From contig JACERY010000013.1 in the NCBI GenBank assembly GCA_013912105.1, positions 1 to 49,253 of the forward strand: 49,253 nucleotides of DNA, written 5' to 3'. The notes under the pieces are model-generated. The model did not search any database, was not told the origin of the DNA, and was given only the letters and a program-made list of their open reading frames with translations. Source of the stretch: Acidimicrobiales bacterium. GTDB lineage: Bacteria; Actinomycetota; Acidimicrobiia; Acidimicrobiales; UBA8592. A program made the position numbers and the translations under genes. Positions 24,840-32,578 of this stretch are shown in pieces. Positions within the stretch are counted from its first letter, which is position 1. The number at the start of each line of letters is the position of its first letter.

Positions 24840-25315
24840 TGGAGCAAAGAAAAAAAATCTTCACTGATGGTGCCTGTAGCGGCAACCCAGGCCCTGGAGG
24901 TTGGGCATGGATTATGGAAGGTGGGAATTTCTCCTCTGGAAACGAGAAACAAACTACAAACCAACGTATGGAACTCACTGCTGCATATCAAGCTGTGGTT
25001 AATAATGAAGGCCTCTTAGAGATAGTAAGTGATTCTACCTATGTTGTTAAGTGCTTCAACGACGAATGGTGGAAGGGTTGGATAAAGAGAAACTGGACAA
25101 ATAGCCAAAGAAAACCAGTTGCAAACAGGGACCTATGGGAACCGTTTATTGGAGAAGTTATAAAGAGGGATGTTATTTTTACTTGGGTAAAAGGGCATTC
25201 AGGTAATAAATGGAATGATTTCGCAGATCAGTTAGCTGTAGAAGCCGGTTATCTTCAAAATTCTCGAAAAGGTACAGAACCTCCCAGAGAGATTAGGTTA
25301 CCACCTAGAAATTAG
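24836..25315 (+). CDS. rnhA: Ribonuclease HI
   Basis: 159 residues. Active-site residues are Asp11 (IFTDGACSGNPGPGGW), Glu46 (NQRMELTAA), Asp66 (IVSDSTYVVK) and Asp131 with His121 (WVKGHSGNKWNDFADQLA). It degrades the RNA strand of RNA-DNA hybrids during replication and repair. The basic handle region (WWKGWIKRNWTNSQRKPV) is present, as in E. coli RNase HI. A short C-terminal tail of about 20 residues follows. The start is ATG 24836, overlapping the upstream stop. Confidence 0.97.
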   Translation: MMEQRKKIFTDGACSGNPGPGGWAWIMEGGNFSSGNEKQTTNQRMELTAAYQAVVNNEGLLEIVSDSTYVVKCFNDEWWKGWIKRNWTNSQRKPVANRDLWEPFIGEVIKRDVIFTWVKGHSGNKWNDFADQLAVEAGYLQNSRKGTEPPREIRLPPRN

Positions 25316-25341
25316 AGAAAAAAACCATTTAGGAGACAGGT

Positions 25342-25383
25342 TTGAGTACTCGTACTAGCTTCTACTACGGTTACAAGAATTGA
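25342..25383 (+). CDS. Possible 13-aa leader peptide upstream of the cyclase gene
   Basis: TTG at 25342, five bases after AGGAGA (25331-25336), begins a frame reading (M)STRTSFYYGYKN and ends at TGA 25381-25383. Another AGGAG at 25384-25388 then serves the ATG at 25393. The tight two-RBS layout and the cluster of aromatic residues suggest a translated leader, but the frame is so short that chance is possible. Confidence 0.3.
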   Translation: MSTRTSFYYGYKN

Positions 25384-25392
25384 AGGAGATCT

Positions 25393-26358
25393 ATGCCATA
25401 CCCGCAGGAAATAATTGATTTAGGAGAGAAAGTTAAGAACTGGGGTCGATGGGGAGATGACGATGAGAAGGGAACAGTTAATTTCATTACCGACGAGGTC
25501 GTGAAAGAAGCGATGCAATGTGTCAAAACAGGAAAACGATTCTCGCTTGCATTTCCACTTCAACACCAAGGCGGCCTTCAGCTAGGTTCCATGCCGGGTC
25601 GCATCAACCCTCTTCGTACAATGGTTCAACTCAATACGCCTGTGTTTGGCGATCCATCACAATTTTGCACATCTGACGATGTAGTGACTATGGGATTGCA
25701 AGCAGCAACACATTGGGATGGGCTATGTCATGCAAGTTGGAATGGAAAAATCTTCGGCGGACGCGATGCATCAACCATAACCTACGATGGTGCTTCGGTT
25801 TGCGGTATAGAGAAAATAGAAACTCTTACTAGTAGGGGAGTTCTTCTTGATATTGCTTCTCTTTATGATGTAGAAGAATTGCCAGGTGGCCATGCAATAA
25901 GTTACGAAGATTGCGAAAATGCAGAGAAGAATCAAGGCGTACAGGTGCGCTCTGGTGATATTCTTCTGCTTCGTACGGGGATGATGGCTAAAGCTCGGAG
26001 CGGTGATGTCCTAGCGTATGGAAGCGGAACGACTTTGGAAGACTCTCCAATACCCGGCTTTCCTGGTGTTGGGCTAGGGGCTGTGGAATTCTTTTATGAT
26101 CGCGAAATTGCTGCTGTTGCAACAGATACAGTCACTTTCGAAGTTATGCCTTGGGACCCAAGCGTACCTGGCGCGATTCTTCCAATCCATTGTCTAAATC
26201 TTGTCATGATGGGTTTAACTCAAGGCCAGAATTGGGATCTGGAAGAGTTAGCTAAAGATTGTATCGAAGATGGCCAATGGGACTTCTTGCTTGAAGCAAG
26301 CCCACAGCCTTTCGTTGGAGGGATAGGTTCTCCCGTTAACCCAGTCGCTATTAAGTGA
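25393..26358 (+). CDS. Cyclase-family (kynurenine formamidase-like) metal hydrolase
   Basis: 321 residues. The metal-binding motif is HWDGLCH (107-113), a variant of the family HxGTHxD pattern, with downstream LLDIASLYDVEELPGGHAI and VRSGDILLLRTG. Family members hydrolyse formamide or cyclic substrates such as N-formylkynurenine using zinc or manganese. It is longer than classical KynB (about 210), matching the large actinobacterial branch whose substrate is unknown. RBS AAGGAGAT precedes the ATG. The next genes are convergent. Confidence 0.87.
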   Translation: MPYPQEIIDLGEKVKNWGRWGDDDEKGTVNFITDEVVKEAMQCVKTGKRFSLAFPLQHQGGLQLGSMPGRINPLRTMVQLNTPVFGDPSQFCTSDDVVTMGLQAATHWDGLCHASWNGKIFGGRDASTITYDGASVCGIEKIETLTSRGVLLDIASLYDVEELPGGHAISYEDCENAEKNQGVQVRSGDILLLRTGMMAKARSGDVLAYGSGTTLEDSPIPGFPGVGLGAVEFFYDREIAAVATDTVTFEVMPWDPSVPGAILPIHCLNLVMMGLTQGQNWDLEELAKDCIEDGQWDFLLEASPQPFVGGIGSPVNPVAIK

Positions 26359-26364
26359 GGTTAG

Positions 26365-26934
26365 TTAGACCCAGCGACTGTGGTCAGCCATTGATAACAT
26401 TTCTTTATCCCCAGAGGAATTCCCATAGGCCCAAATTTCGACATCAGTTGGCCCAATCCACTGCCTGAGGCGACGAGCCTTTTCTGGGCCTCTTATATTG
26501 TTTCCAGAAATTTCTCCGGACAACAACCCCGATTCAGAAGCTAGTTCAACAGCAATAACATGATCAAAACCAAGCTTAGTAGCTGCAGGTCTTGCATAAC
26601 ATCCAAGTGAAGCAGTAACCAAAACTAACTCATGGCCGGCTTTTCTGTGCCAAGAAAGTAAAGCAAGAACGTCGTCGCGATATTTTGAATTTAATGTCTC
26701 GGCGTACCTAATGCCGTCTTCTTCAAATTTACTAACCGAAATATCCGCAAAGACTTTTCGTATCACTTGAACCTTTAACGCATCTCGCCATTTCAATGAC
26801 CTTCTGTTAGCAGTTGAGGAGATCAAAGGAAGTAGTAAATTCAGTAAACCGTATTTTTTCAGAAAGGGAAATAACGTATCTCGTTTAGTAATTGTTCCAT
26901 CAAAATCAAACGCTGCAATTTGCCTCTGGCTCAT
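26365..26934 (-). CDS. HAD-IB family phosphatase (SerB-like)
   Basis: 189 residues. Motif I is FDFDGTITKRDT near the N-terminus, motif II is LVTASLG, and motif IV is AYGNSSGDKEMLSMAD. The helical cap (residues about 20-90) is of the C1 type of HAD-IB phosphatases, which include phosphoserine phosphatase and lysophospholipid/PgpC-type members. It overlaps the upstream SRPBCC gene by 4 bases (ATGA), so it is co-translated. Substrate unknown. Confidence 0.87.
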   Translation of the reverse strand: MSQRQIAAFDFDGTITKRDTLFPFLKKYGLLNLLLPLISSTANRRSLKWRDALKVQVIRKVFADISVSKFEEDGIRYAETLNSKYRDDVLALLSWHRKAGHELVLVTASLGCYARPAATKLGFDHVIAVELASESGLLSGEISGNNIRGPEKARRLRQWIGPTDVEIWAYGNSSGDKEMLSMADHSRWV

Positions 26935-27371
26935 AGTTTCTCAAGGTAGTCAACTAATCTTCTAAGTGTTTCTTTCATTTGTTCCGGATGGGAACGAGGG
27001 TAACCAGCAAGTTCAATTAGCCAAGGAAAAACAGAATATGACCAGTCGAATGTTTCGGTGATAAGAGTGCCTGTGTCAGTATCGGATAGTTTATAACGCC
27101 ACCGGTGCTTACCCATATGTGACCAGGCGATCAAGGAATCTTGCTCGTACTCAACAACTGTGTTTTTAATTTTGTAGGAGAAGCCCCACATTTGCATTTT
27201 TACTTTAAATACATCTCCGATATCGGTTAGTATCGAGCCACTTACTAAATCTTTCACAGTTCCAGAGCCATCAAAACTAGTATGCACCTCTGGATTAGCG
27301 AGTACTGAAAAGATAAGTTCTCTTGGGAACGGAACTGTGATGGAGACAGAGATTTGTTTTTCTGAAGACAT
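26931..27371 (-). CDS. SRPBCC (polyketide cyclase/START-like) family protein
   Basis: 146 residues with the layout of a SRPBCC lipid-binding barrel: VSITVPFPRELIFSVLANPEVH at the N-terminus, a beta-rich middle, and a C-terminal helix (HPEQMKETLRRLVDYLEKL). Such proteins bind hydrophobic ligands. There are no catalytic hallmarks. It is 16 bp after the epimerase gene and overlaps the HAD gene, so the three form one operon on the minus strand. Confidence 0.82.
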   Translation of the reverse strand: MSSEKQISVSITVPFPRELIFSVLANPEVHTSFDGSGTVKDLVSGSILTDIGDVFKVKMQMWGFSYKIKNTVVEYEQDSLIAWSHMGKHRWRYKLSDTDTGTLITETFDWSYSVFPWLIELAGYPRSHPEQMKETLRRLVDYLEKL

Positions 27372-27387
27372 TCGTAGGGCCTATGTT

Positions 27388-28275
27388 CTATTCTGAGAGA
27401 ATATCAGGGAATGATACTGCTAAATTTTTGTGCTTGAATTCAAAACCGTTATCAATTGCCTTTTGTGGAAGAACTCTTAAGCTATTTTGAAGTAGTTCAG
27501 TTGCTAACTCTTTACCTAAAAGTAACTGAGGAGCAAACTCAGGGACAGTAAAGAATGTTGGCCGTTTTAATGCTGAACCCAAAGCTTTTGTGTATTCAGA
27601 ATTTGTTACCGGTGAAGGCGCAGTTAAGTTAACAGCGCCTGAAATTTCATTAGTCAGTAGCCAATGAATCAAGCGGACCTCATCCTCTAAAGAGATCCAA
27701 CTCCAGAATTGTTTTCCACTGCCGATCCTTCCACCTAATCCAAGTTTAAAAAGAAGCCGAGTTTTCTTTAACATGCCATCTGAAGGGGATTGAACAAGGC
27801 CAGTTCGTAAATGTGTTACACGTATCCCCGCATTTTCAGCGATTTGTGTTGCACCTTCCCATTGCTTGACGACCTCAGCCAGAAAACCTTCTCCAGAACT
27901 AGAATCCTCATATAGTTCTTCATCACCTCGGTTCCCGTAAATACCAATAGCAGATCCGCTAAGAAGAACTCTAGGAGGGGTCGGAAGTTGAGATAATGTT
28001 TGCGACAGAAGTTCAGTTCCTTTTGTCCGACTCTCAAGGATTAAAGCTTTTTGCTTATCAGTCCATCTCCCGCCAGCGATGTTCTCTCCAGCTAAATGGA
28101 TTACTGCTTCAACTCCATCAAACTTATTTGTTGGCAGCACTCCTTTGGTAGGATCCCAGACTACGTCATTGCTGGGGCCTCGACCTATTGAAAGTATGGA
28201 ATGGCCCTCTTTCTTAAGAAAGGGGCAAAGAGCAGAGCCAATAAATCCTGTCGCTCCGGTAACTGCTATTAACAT
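27388..28275 (-). CDS. TIGR01777-type NAD-dependent epimerase/dehydratase
   Basis: 295 residues. The Rossmann motif is TGATGFIGSAL (7-17), and family marks are VIHLAGENIAGGRWTDKQK, LLSGSAIGIYG, and LGLGGRIGSGKQFWSWISLED. The protein is an extended SDR whose biological substrate is unknown in bacteria (SDR39U1/YfcH family). RBS GGAGGACAT precedes ATG 28275. It is divergent from the small gene at 28445 and first of a three-gene operon with SRPBCC and HAD genes. Confidence 0.93.
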   Translation of the reverse strand: MLIAVTGATGFIGSALCPFLKKEGHSILSIGRGPSNDVVWDPTKGVLPTNKFDGVEAVIHLAGENIAGGRWTDKQKALILESRTKGTELLSQTLSQLPTPPRVLLSGSAIGIYGNRGDEELYEDSSSGEGFLAEVVKQWEGATQIAENAGIRVTHLRTGLVQSPSDGMLKKTRLLFKLGLGGRIGSGKQFWSWISLEDEVRLIHWLLTNEISGAVNLTAPSPVTNSEYTKALGSALKRPTFFTVPEFAPQLLLGKELATELLQNSLRVLPQKAIDNGFEFKHKNLAVSFPDILSE

Positions 28276-28444
28276 ATGTCCTCCTGGTGTTTGAAGGTGT
28301 TTGCTTGGTGGATGTATACCAAGTAATCATATACTAACGAAAATTTACATCCGTTCCTTCTGCTCTATGTTCCTAGACATTCTTTAAGATCTGGGAATGG
28401 TTTAGGCAGTATGGAATAAGAAGTTTTCATGGCAGAATAGGGGT

Positions 28445-28660
28445 ATGGAACCCCATGAAATAGAAAATTCTCTATCAGAGACTAACGAGGCTAAGAAAGT
28501 TAAGGGTGCTGGTGCAGTTATACTTGGAGCAGCAATGATCGCTATCGGTGAAATCTTAGAGCCTGAAAAGACATCTGTTAACATAACGGAAGCTAGCGAT
28601 GACCATGTGCCAGATTTGCCTCTGGATTTAGATTTTGGAGAACTCCCACCTCTAGATTAA
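28445..28660 (+). CDS. Small acidic protein of unknown function
   Basis: 71 residues. A central hydrophobic segment (GAGAVILGAAMIAIGEIL) lies between an acidic N-terminal part and a strongly acidic C-terminus (DDHVPDLPLDLDFGELPPLD). The hydrophobic part could be a short membrane segment or a helix. It starts in a region with AGGGGT upstream. It is convergent with the DprE1-like gene, with 3 bp between the two stops. No known family recognised; coding is likely but not certain. Confidence 0.5.
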   Translation: MEPHEIENSLSETNEAKKVKGAGAVILGAAMIAIGEILEPEKTSVNITEASDDHVPDLPLDLDFGELPPLD

Positions 28661-28663
28661 CCA

Positions 28664-30007
28664 CTAGTCCAATTTAAGTCGCCTTGAGAAGTCGCTTTGC
28701 CAAAAGTTTTCTTGACTATATTTTTTTCTAATTTGTTTCCATTCGGCAAATCGTGGGTACATCTCGGTAACTAGTTCTGGTTCTAATCCGCTATCTTTTG
28801 CTAAATATACTCGGCCACCAACTTCGGTAATTTTTCTATCAAACTCGCTGAGGAGGCTTCTACTTGAAGCGTTCTCATTTGGAAAATCCACCGCTAAAGT
28901 CCAACCTGGCTTACAAAATGATAAATAGCTGTTACTTTCTGAACCGAGCCGTTTAAGTACGGCAAGGGTAGGTAAGACCGGTAAGGTTCCCACAGTTTGG
29001 ATAATTTCCTTAAGCAGAATTTCCTCTGAATGCGGAACAACAATTTGCCATTGGAAAAGACCCTTTTTCCCGTACAAGTTATTCCAGCCTATCAATCGGT
29101 CTAGTGGGTAAAGAAAACCAGGAATTGAAATAGATTTATGCAGAATCTTAGAAGGATGGTTTCGGAATTTAAATGCATTGAACGAATTGCAATTGAGTTT
29201 ACTTATGGTGTTGAACGGAAGAGGTCTAGAAATTTCGAAGCGATTCGTCTTCTTTTGGTCAAACGAGTGATTAAATTCAGAGCCAAAGTCTGCAAATTGA
29301 ATTATCCCGCGACCAGGGTTTTTATTTGAAAGGAGATCAAGCCAAGCAACAGAGTATGAGCGGGTGGGCGATTCAGCTTTGAAATGGTTAAAGAGTTCAT
29401 CGTAAGTTGTGAATTTTTCTGACGTAACTAGTAATTCATTTGATTCAATTCTTTCTAACTGAAGAGTTGCTCTGAGTATTAAGCCTGTTAAACCAAGACC
29501 CCCTATAGTTGCCCAAAATAACTCAGGTTCCTCTGACCTGCTGCAACGAATGATTGTTTCTTTCGTTGTTAAAACATTCATTTCCAAAATGTGGCTTGCA
29601 ATAGAGTCTTTGTGGAAATGGTTTTTCCCATGTGCATCTGCTGCAATGGCCCCACCGATACTAATTTTCTCAGATCCGGGAACAACAGGTAAGATCCAAC
29701 TGTTGTGTATAGCTGCTTCCAGTACGGCCCCCAGATGCACGCCACCGTGAATGGAGATGCGACCTTCCTTAGTTATCGTTAGGTCGTTGCTCTCTGTATA
29801 GTTCAAGATTGATGCCACTGTACCTTCTGAGTTCAGCGCTTGGTCTCCATAGCTGTTGCCGAAAGCTCGAGGGATCACCCCGCGTTCATCAACATATTGT
29901 AAAAGATTAGGGATATCCTTTTCGCAGTCGATATCTAGTTTTTGAGAATTAGAAGAGTGGCCTCCTCCCCAGCTTCTGAGTTGTTCTCTATCCATAGACA
30001 GAGCCAA
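28664..30007 (-). CDS. DprE1-like FAD-dependent decaprenylphosphoryl-ribose oxidase
   Basis: 447 residues of the FAD-binding PCMH/GlcD-type oxidase family. Residues VIPRAFGNSYGDQALN, SIHGGVHLGAVL and VVPGSEKISIGGAIAADAHGKNHF match the FAD-binding core of DprE1, with GGLGLTGLIL thereafter. DprE1 oxidises the C2' hydroxyl of decaprenyl-phosphoryl-ribose on the way to decaprenyl-phosphoryl-arabinose. The Cys targeted by benzothiazinone drugs was not located with certainty. Overlap of 20 bp with the UbiA gene supports the pathway. A DprE2 reductase is not seen in the window. Confidence 0.85.
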   Translation of the reverse strand: MALSMDREQLRSWGGGHSSNSQKLDIDCEKDIPNLLQYVDERGVIPRAFGNSYGDQALNSEGTVASILNYTESNDLTITKEGRISIHGGVHLGAVLEAAIHNSWILPVVPGSEKISIGGAIAADAHGKNHFHKDSIASHILEMNVLTTKETIIRCSRSEEPELFWATIGGLGLTGLILRATLQLERIESNELLVTSEKFTTYDELFNHFKAESPTRSYSVAWLDLLSNKNPGRGIIQFADFGSEFNHSFDQKKTNRFEISRPLPFNTISKLNCNSFNAFKFRNHPSKILHKSISIPGFLYPLDRLIGWNNLYGKKGLFQWQIVVPHSEEILLKEIIQTVGTLPVLPTLAVLKRLGSESNSYLSFCKPGWTLAVDFPNENASSRSLLSEFDRKITEVGGRVYLAKDSGLEPELVTEMYPRFAEWKQIRKKYSQENFWQSDFSRRLKLD

Positions 30008-30842
30008 TGTATGTTAATGCCCAGCAGGTCACTGAAATGTTCAAAAGCTTGTCAGTAAATAGAATTAGCGTGGGGTTTTCACATTTCCCTAGCTTTGCAA
30101 GATTGCTAAACCTTAGGAAACCTACAGCACACATCACCCATGAAAGAAGAGAGTAAGTATTGGAAGTTTGGTTTTGGACAACCCAAATAAAATATGTCAG
30201 TAAGCTACCAACGATAGAAAAGCTTATAACTAAGAAAAGGCTTCTTTGGGAATATTTTTTCAGAACTGGCCTAAAATCATGGTCAACATATGCAATGCAC
30301 TCGGAAAACCGTTTGCATGAAATAAGACACAGCGAAGACAACGTTACAACGGCAATGTAGCTGAAGCTAATGTGGGTGTCCGTTGCTAGTCCTCCAGTGG
30401 CCGCCCTGATAGTAAACCCAGAAGCAACGAGGCAGAGTTCTGCGTACGGAACATGTTTTAGGGCTATTGAATAAGCGACGTTAACTCCAAAGTAAGTTAA
30501 AAGCATGTACATGACAGAGAGATTCAAAAAAGCAGCTCCAACTAGTGAAGCCAGAAAACATGTTAAGCCAATCAATCCAGCTATTTGCGGTGGGACGTCG
30601 CCAGAGCTCACTGGACGAAGAGATTTCAGAGGATGATATTGATCTGCAGATCTATCTTGAAGATCATTAAAAACGTAGACAGCCGAAGAAGCTAAAATAA
30701 AAAGGGTCATTGAGATCATCGCACGGATCAAAGTATCTCTTTCCGTGAATGTTCCTGCAGCAATTGGAGCGCCTAGAACTATCAGATTCTTTACCCATTG
30801 ATTAGAACGAACAACTCTCATTAATTTACTTAAAGCATCCAT
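29988..30842 (-). CDS. UbiA-family decaprenyl-phosphate phosphoribosyltransferase
   Basis: 284 residues, a polytopic membrane prenyltransferase. The first Asp-rich motif is NDLQDRSADQYHPLKSLRP (Asn59, Asp60, Asp63, Asp67), with SSGDVPP after it. Around eight hydrophobic segments follow. Pairing and overlap with a DprE1-like gene point to phosphoribosyl transfer to decaprenyl phosphate (Rv3806c type) instead of ubiquinone or menaquinone synthesis. The product would feed ribose or arabinose into an envelope polymer. Confidence 0.85.
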   Translation of the reverse strand: MDALSKLMRVVRSNQWVKNLIVLGAPIAAGTFTERDTLIRAMISMTLFILASSAVYVFNDLQDRSADQYHPLKSLRPVSSGDVPPQIAGLIGLTCFLASLVGAAFLNLSVMYMLLTYFGVNVAYSIALKHVPYAELCLVASGFTIRAATGGLATDTHISFSYIAVVTLSSLCLISCKRFSECIAYVDHDFRPVLKKYSQRSLFLVISFSIVGSLLTYFIWVVQNQTSNTYSLLSWVMCAVGFLRFSNLAKLGKCENPTLILFTDKLLNISVTCWALTYIGSVYG

Positions 30843-30969
30843 CAGTAGACAGCCTAATTGATCTCAGTGTTTGTGGCTTTCCCATTTGATTGGTTCACTC
30901 AGATACCAATAGAAATGCATGTCAATTAGGTTATTTAAACCCTTCTAAGCTAGTAGTCTTGAAGGAGCC

Positions 30970-31059
30970 ATGAGTACCAGAATGCTAATCTTCGTATCCC
31001 TTGTTTGCGGTCTAGTAATTCTTTTAGCGTTCACAGTTCAAGTTCTTGTAGCGTCATGA
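30970..31059 (+). CDS. Very small membrane peptide (29 aa)
   Basis: ATG at 30970, preceded by GAAGGAGC with ideal spacing, begins a 29-codon frame ending at TGA 31057-31059. The peptide is a single hydrophobic helix (MLIFVSLVCGLVILLAF and on), with a short basic start STR. It lies alone in the 280-bp region between the ubiA start (divergent) and lpd. RBS, length and hydrophobicity support a real small protein; function unknown. Confidence 0.45.
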   Translation: MSTRMLIFVSLVCGLVILLAFTVQVLVAS

Positions 31060-31122
31060 AATAAGGAAATTCCTTTGCCAGAGAATAGGTATGAAATCAA
31101 ATGAATAAGATAGGATCGCCGT

Positions 31123-32529
31123 ATGAGTGAGCAACGTACGCACTTTGATCTAGTTGTAATAGGAGGCGGGCCGGGTGGTTATGCATCAGCCCTTTATGGT
31201 TCAGCAGCAGGGATGGACGTTGCACTCGTTGAGATGTCAAAAATTGGTGGCACCTGTCTACACGTTGGCTGCATCCCAGCAAAGGAACTCTTAGAAACAG
31301 CTTCAGTTCTTCGAACTGTCAGGCATGCCGGTGAATTTGGTGTTAATACTTCTGAGGCAACATTAGATCTATCAAAAACAATGGAAAGAAAACAATCGGT
31401 AATTGACCAACTCACTAAAGGCGTAGTTGGCCTTCTGGACCGCAGAGAAGTAACTATTTTTAATGGAATTGGAAGCCTTTCCGCTAACCGCAAGATCAAG
31501 ATCCAAGCAACAGATGGATCGAAGACGCACATAACTGGGGATAATATAATTCTCGCAAGTGGCTCAAAGCCAAGAACAATACCCGGGTTTGAAATAGATG
31601 GCGATCTGATCTTAACTTCAGAAGAGTTATTGTCCATGACGACAATACCAAAATCTGTTGCAATAATTGGGGGAGGAGCTATCGGGGTTGAATTCGCATC
31701 AGCATTGAACGATTTTGGCTCTGAAGTAACAATTCTTGAAGCATTACCTTCAATTCTTTCCGGTTGTGATGCAGATCTTTCAAAAACTGTAAGTCGGTCA
31801 TTTAAAAAGCGCGGAATTGAAGTTCTTGTGAATTGCAAAGTCAGCGGGCACACAAAAAAAACTGCTGGTCTAACACTTCACTTAGACGATAGAGATATTG
31901 AAGTGGAGAAAGTGGTTGTGTCTATAGGGCGAAGACCGTTCGCTGATTTATTAGGGCTAAAAGATACTGGAATTGTTGTTGATACAGCTGGTTACATCCC
32001 CGTTGACAGGTTTTGTAGAACCGATGAAGACGGAGTGTACGCAATTGGAGATTTAATAAACTCTCCTCAATTAGCTCATGTAGCTTTTGCTGAAGCAATC
32101 ATGGTAATAAAAGACATATGCGGTGAAGTTAAAAGTCCAGTCGATTATGAGAAGGTACCATGGGCTATTTACTGCCACCCAGAAGTAGCATTTGCGGGAC
32201 TCAGCGAAGAAAAAGCACTGGAAGCCGGCTATGACATTGAAGTCTCAAAACATCGTTTCGCTGGGAACGGAAGGGCAATGATTGTTGGTGAGACAGAAGG
32301 CCTAGTGAAAGTTGTCGCTGAAAAAGCACGCGGTAATCAAAGCGGACAAATATTAGGTGTGCATATGGTGGGCCCTTGGGTTACTGAACAGTTAGGTCAG
32401 GGCTATTTAGCGATTAACTGGGAAGCAACTGTTGAAGAAGTAGCCGAATTTGTTCAACCACACCCAACAATGAGTGAACTATTCGGAGAATCTATCTTGG
32501 CCTTAACTGGACGCGCATTACATGGTTAA
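31123..32529 (+). CDS. lpd: Dihydrolipoamide dehydrogenase (E3)
   Basis: 468 residues. FAD motif VVIGGGPGGYASAL (11-24); redox disulfide Cys45/Cys50 in GGTCLHVGCIPAK; NAD motif IIGGGAIGVEFA; second FAD part YAIGDL; catalytic His-Glu pair near FVQPHPTMSE at the C-terminus. It re-oxidises lipoamide on 2-oxoacid dehydrogenase and glycine cleavage complexes. It is directly upstream of the lipB-lipA fusion gene, 48 bp apart, so the lipoylation enzymes and a lipoamide-using enzyme share an operon or at least a locus. Confidence 0.96.
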   Translation: MSEQRTHFDLVVIGGGPGGYASALYGSAAGMDVALVEMSKIGGTCLHVGCIPAKELLETASVLRTVRHAGEFGVNTSEATLDLSKTMERKQSVIDQLTKGVVGLLDRREVTIFNGIGSLSANRKIKIQATDGSKTHITGDNIILASGSKPRTIPGFEIDGDLILTSEELLSMTTIPKSVAIIGGGAIGVEFASALNDFGSEVTILEALPSILSGCDADLSKTVSRSFKKRGIEVLVNCKVSGHTKKTAGLTLHLDDRDIEVEKVVVSIGRRPFADLLGLKDTGIVVDTAGYIPVDRFCRTDEDGVYAIGDLINSPQLAHVAFAEAIMVIKDICGEVKSPVDYEKVPWAIYCHPEVAFAGLSEEKALEAGYDIEVSKHRFAGNGRAMIVGETEGLVKVVAEKARGNQSGQILGVHMVGPWVTEQLGQGYLAINWEATVEEVAEFVQPHPTMSELFGESILALTGRALHG

Positions 32530-32555
32530 TCTTTAAAATTCGTTTTACTTTTAAC

Positions 32556-32578
32556 TTTCTTATTAAGATAATAAGAAA
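32556..32578 (+). promoter_or_regulatory. Perfect 9-bp inverted repeat touching the lipBA start codon
   Basis: TTTCTTATT-AAGAT-AATAAGAAA is a perfect 9-bp inverted repeat with a 5-base loop, whose last base is the A of the ATG at 32578. As RNA, it would enclose the region before the start codon and weaken initiation. As DNA, it could be an operator. No good Shine-Dalgarno is visible apart from AAGAAA inside the arm. Confidence 0.5.
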
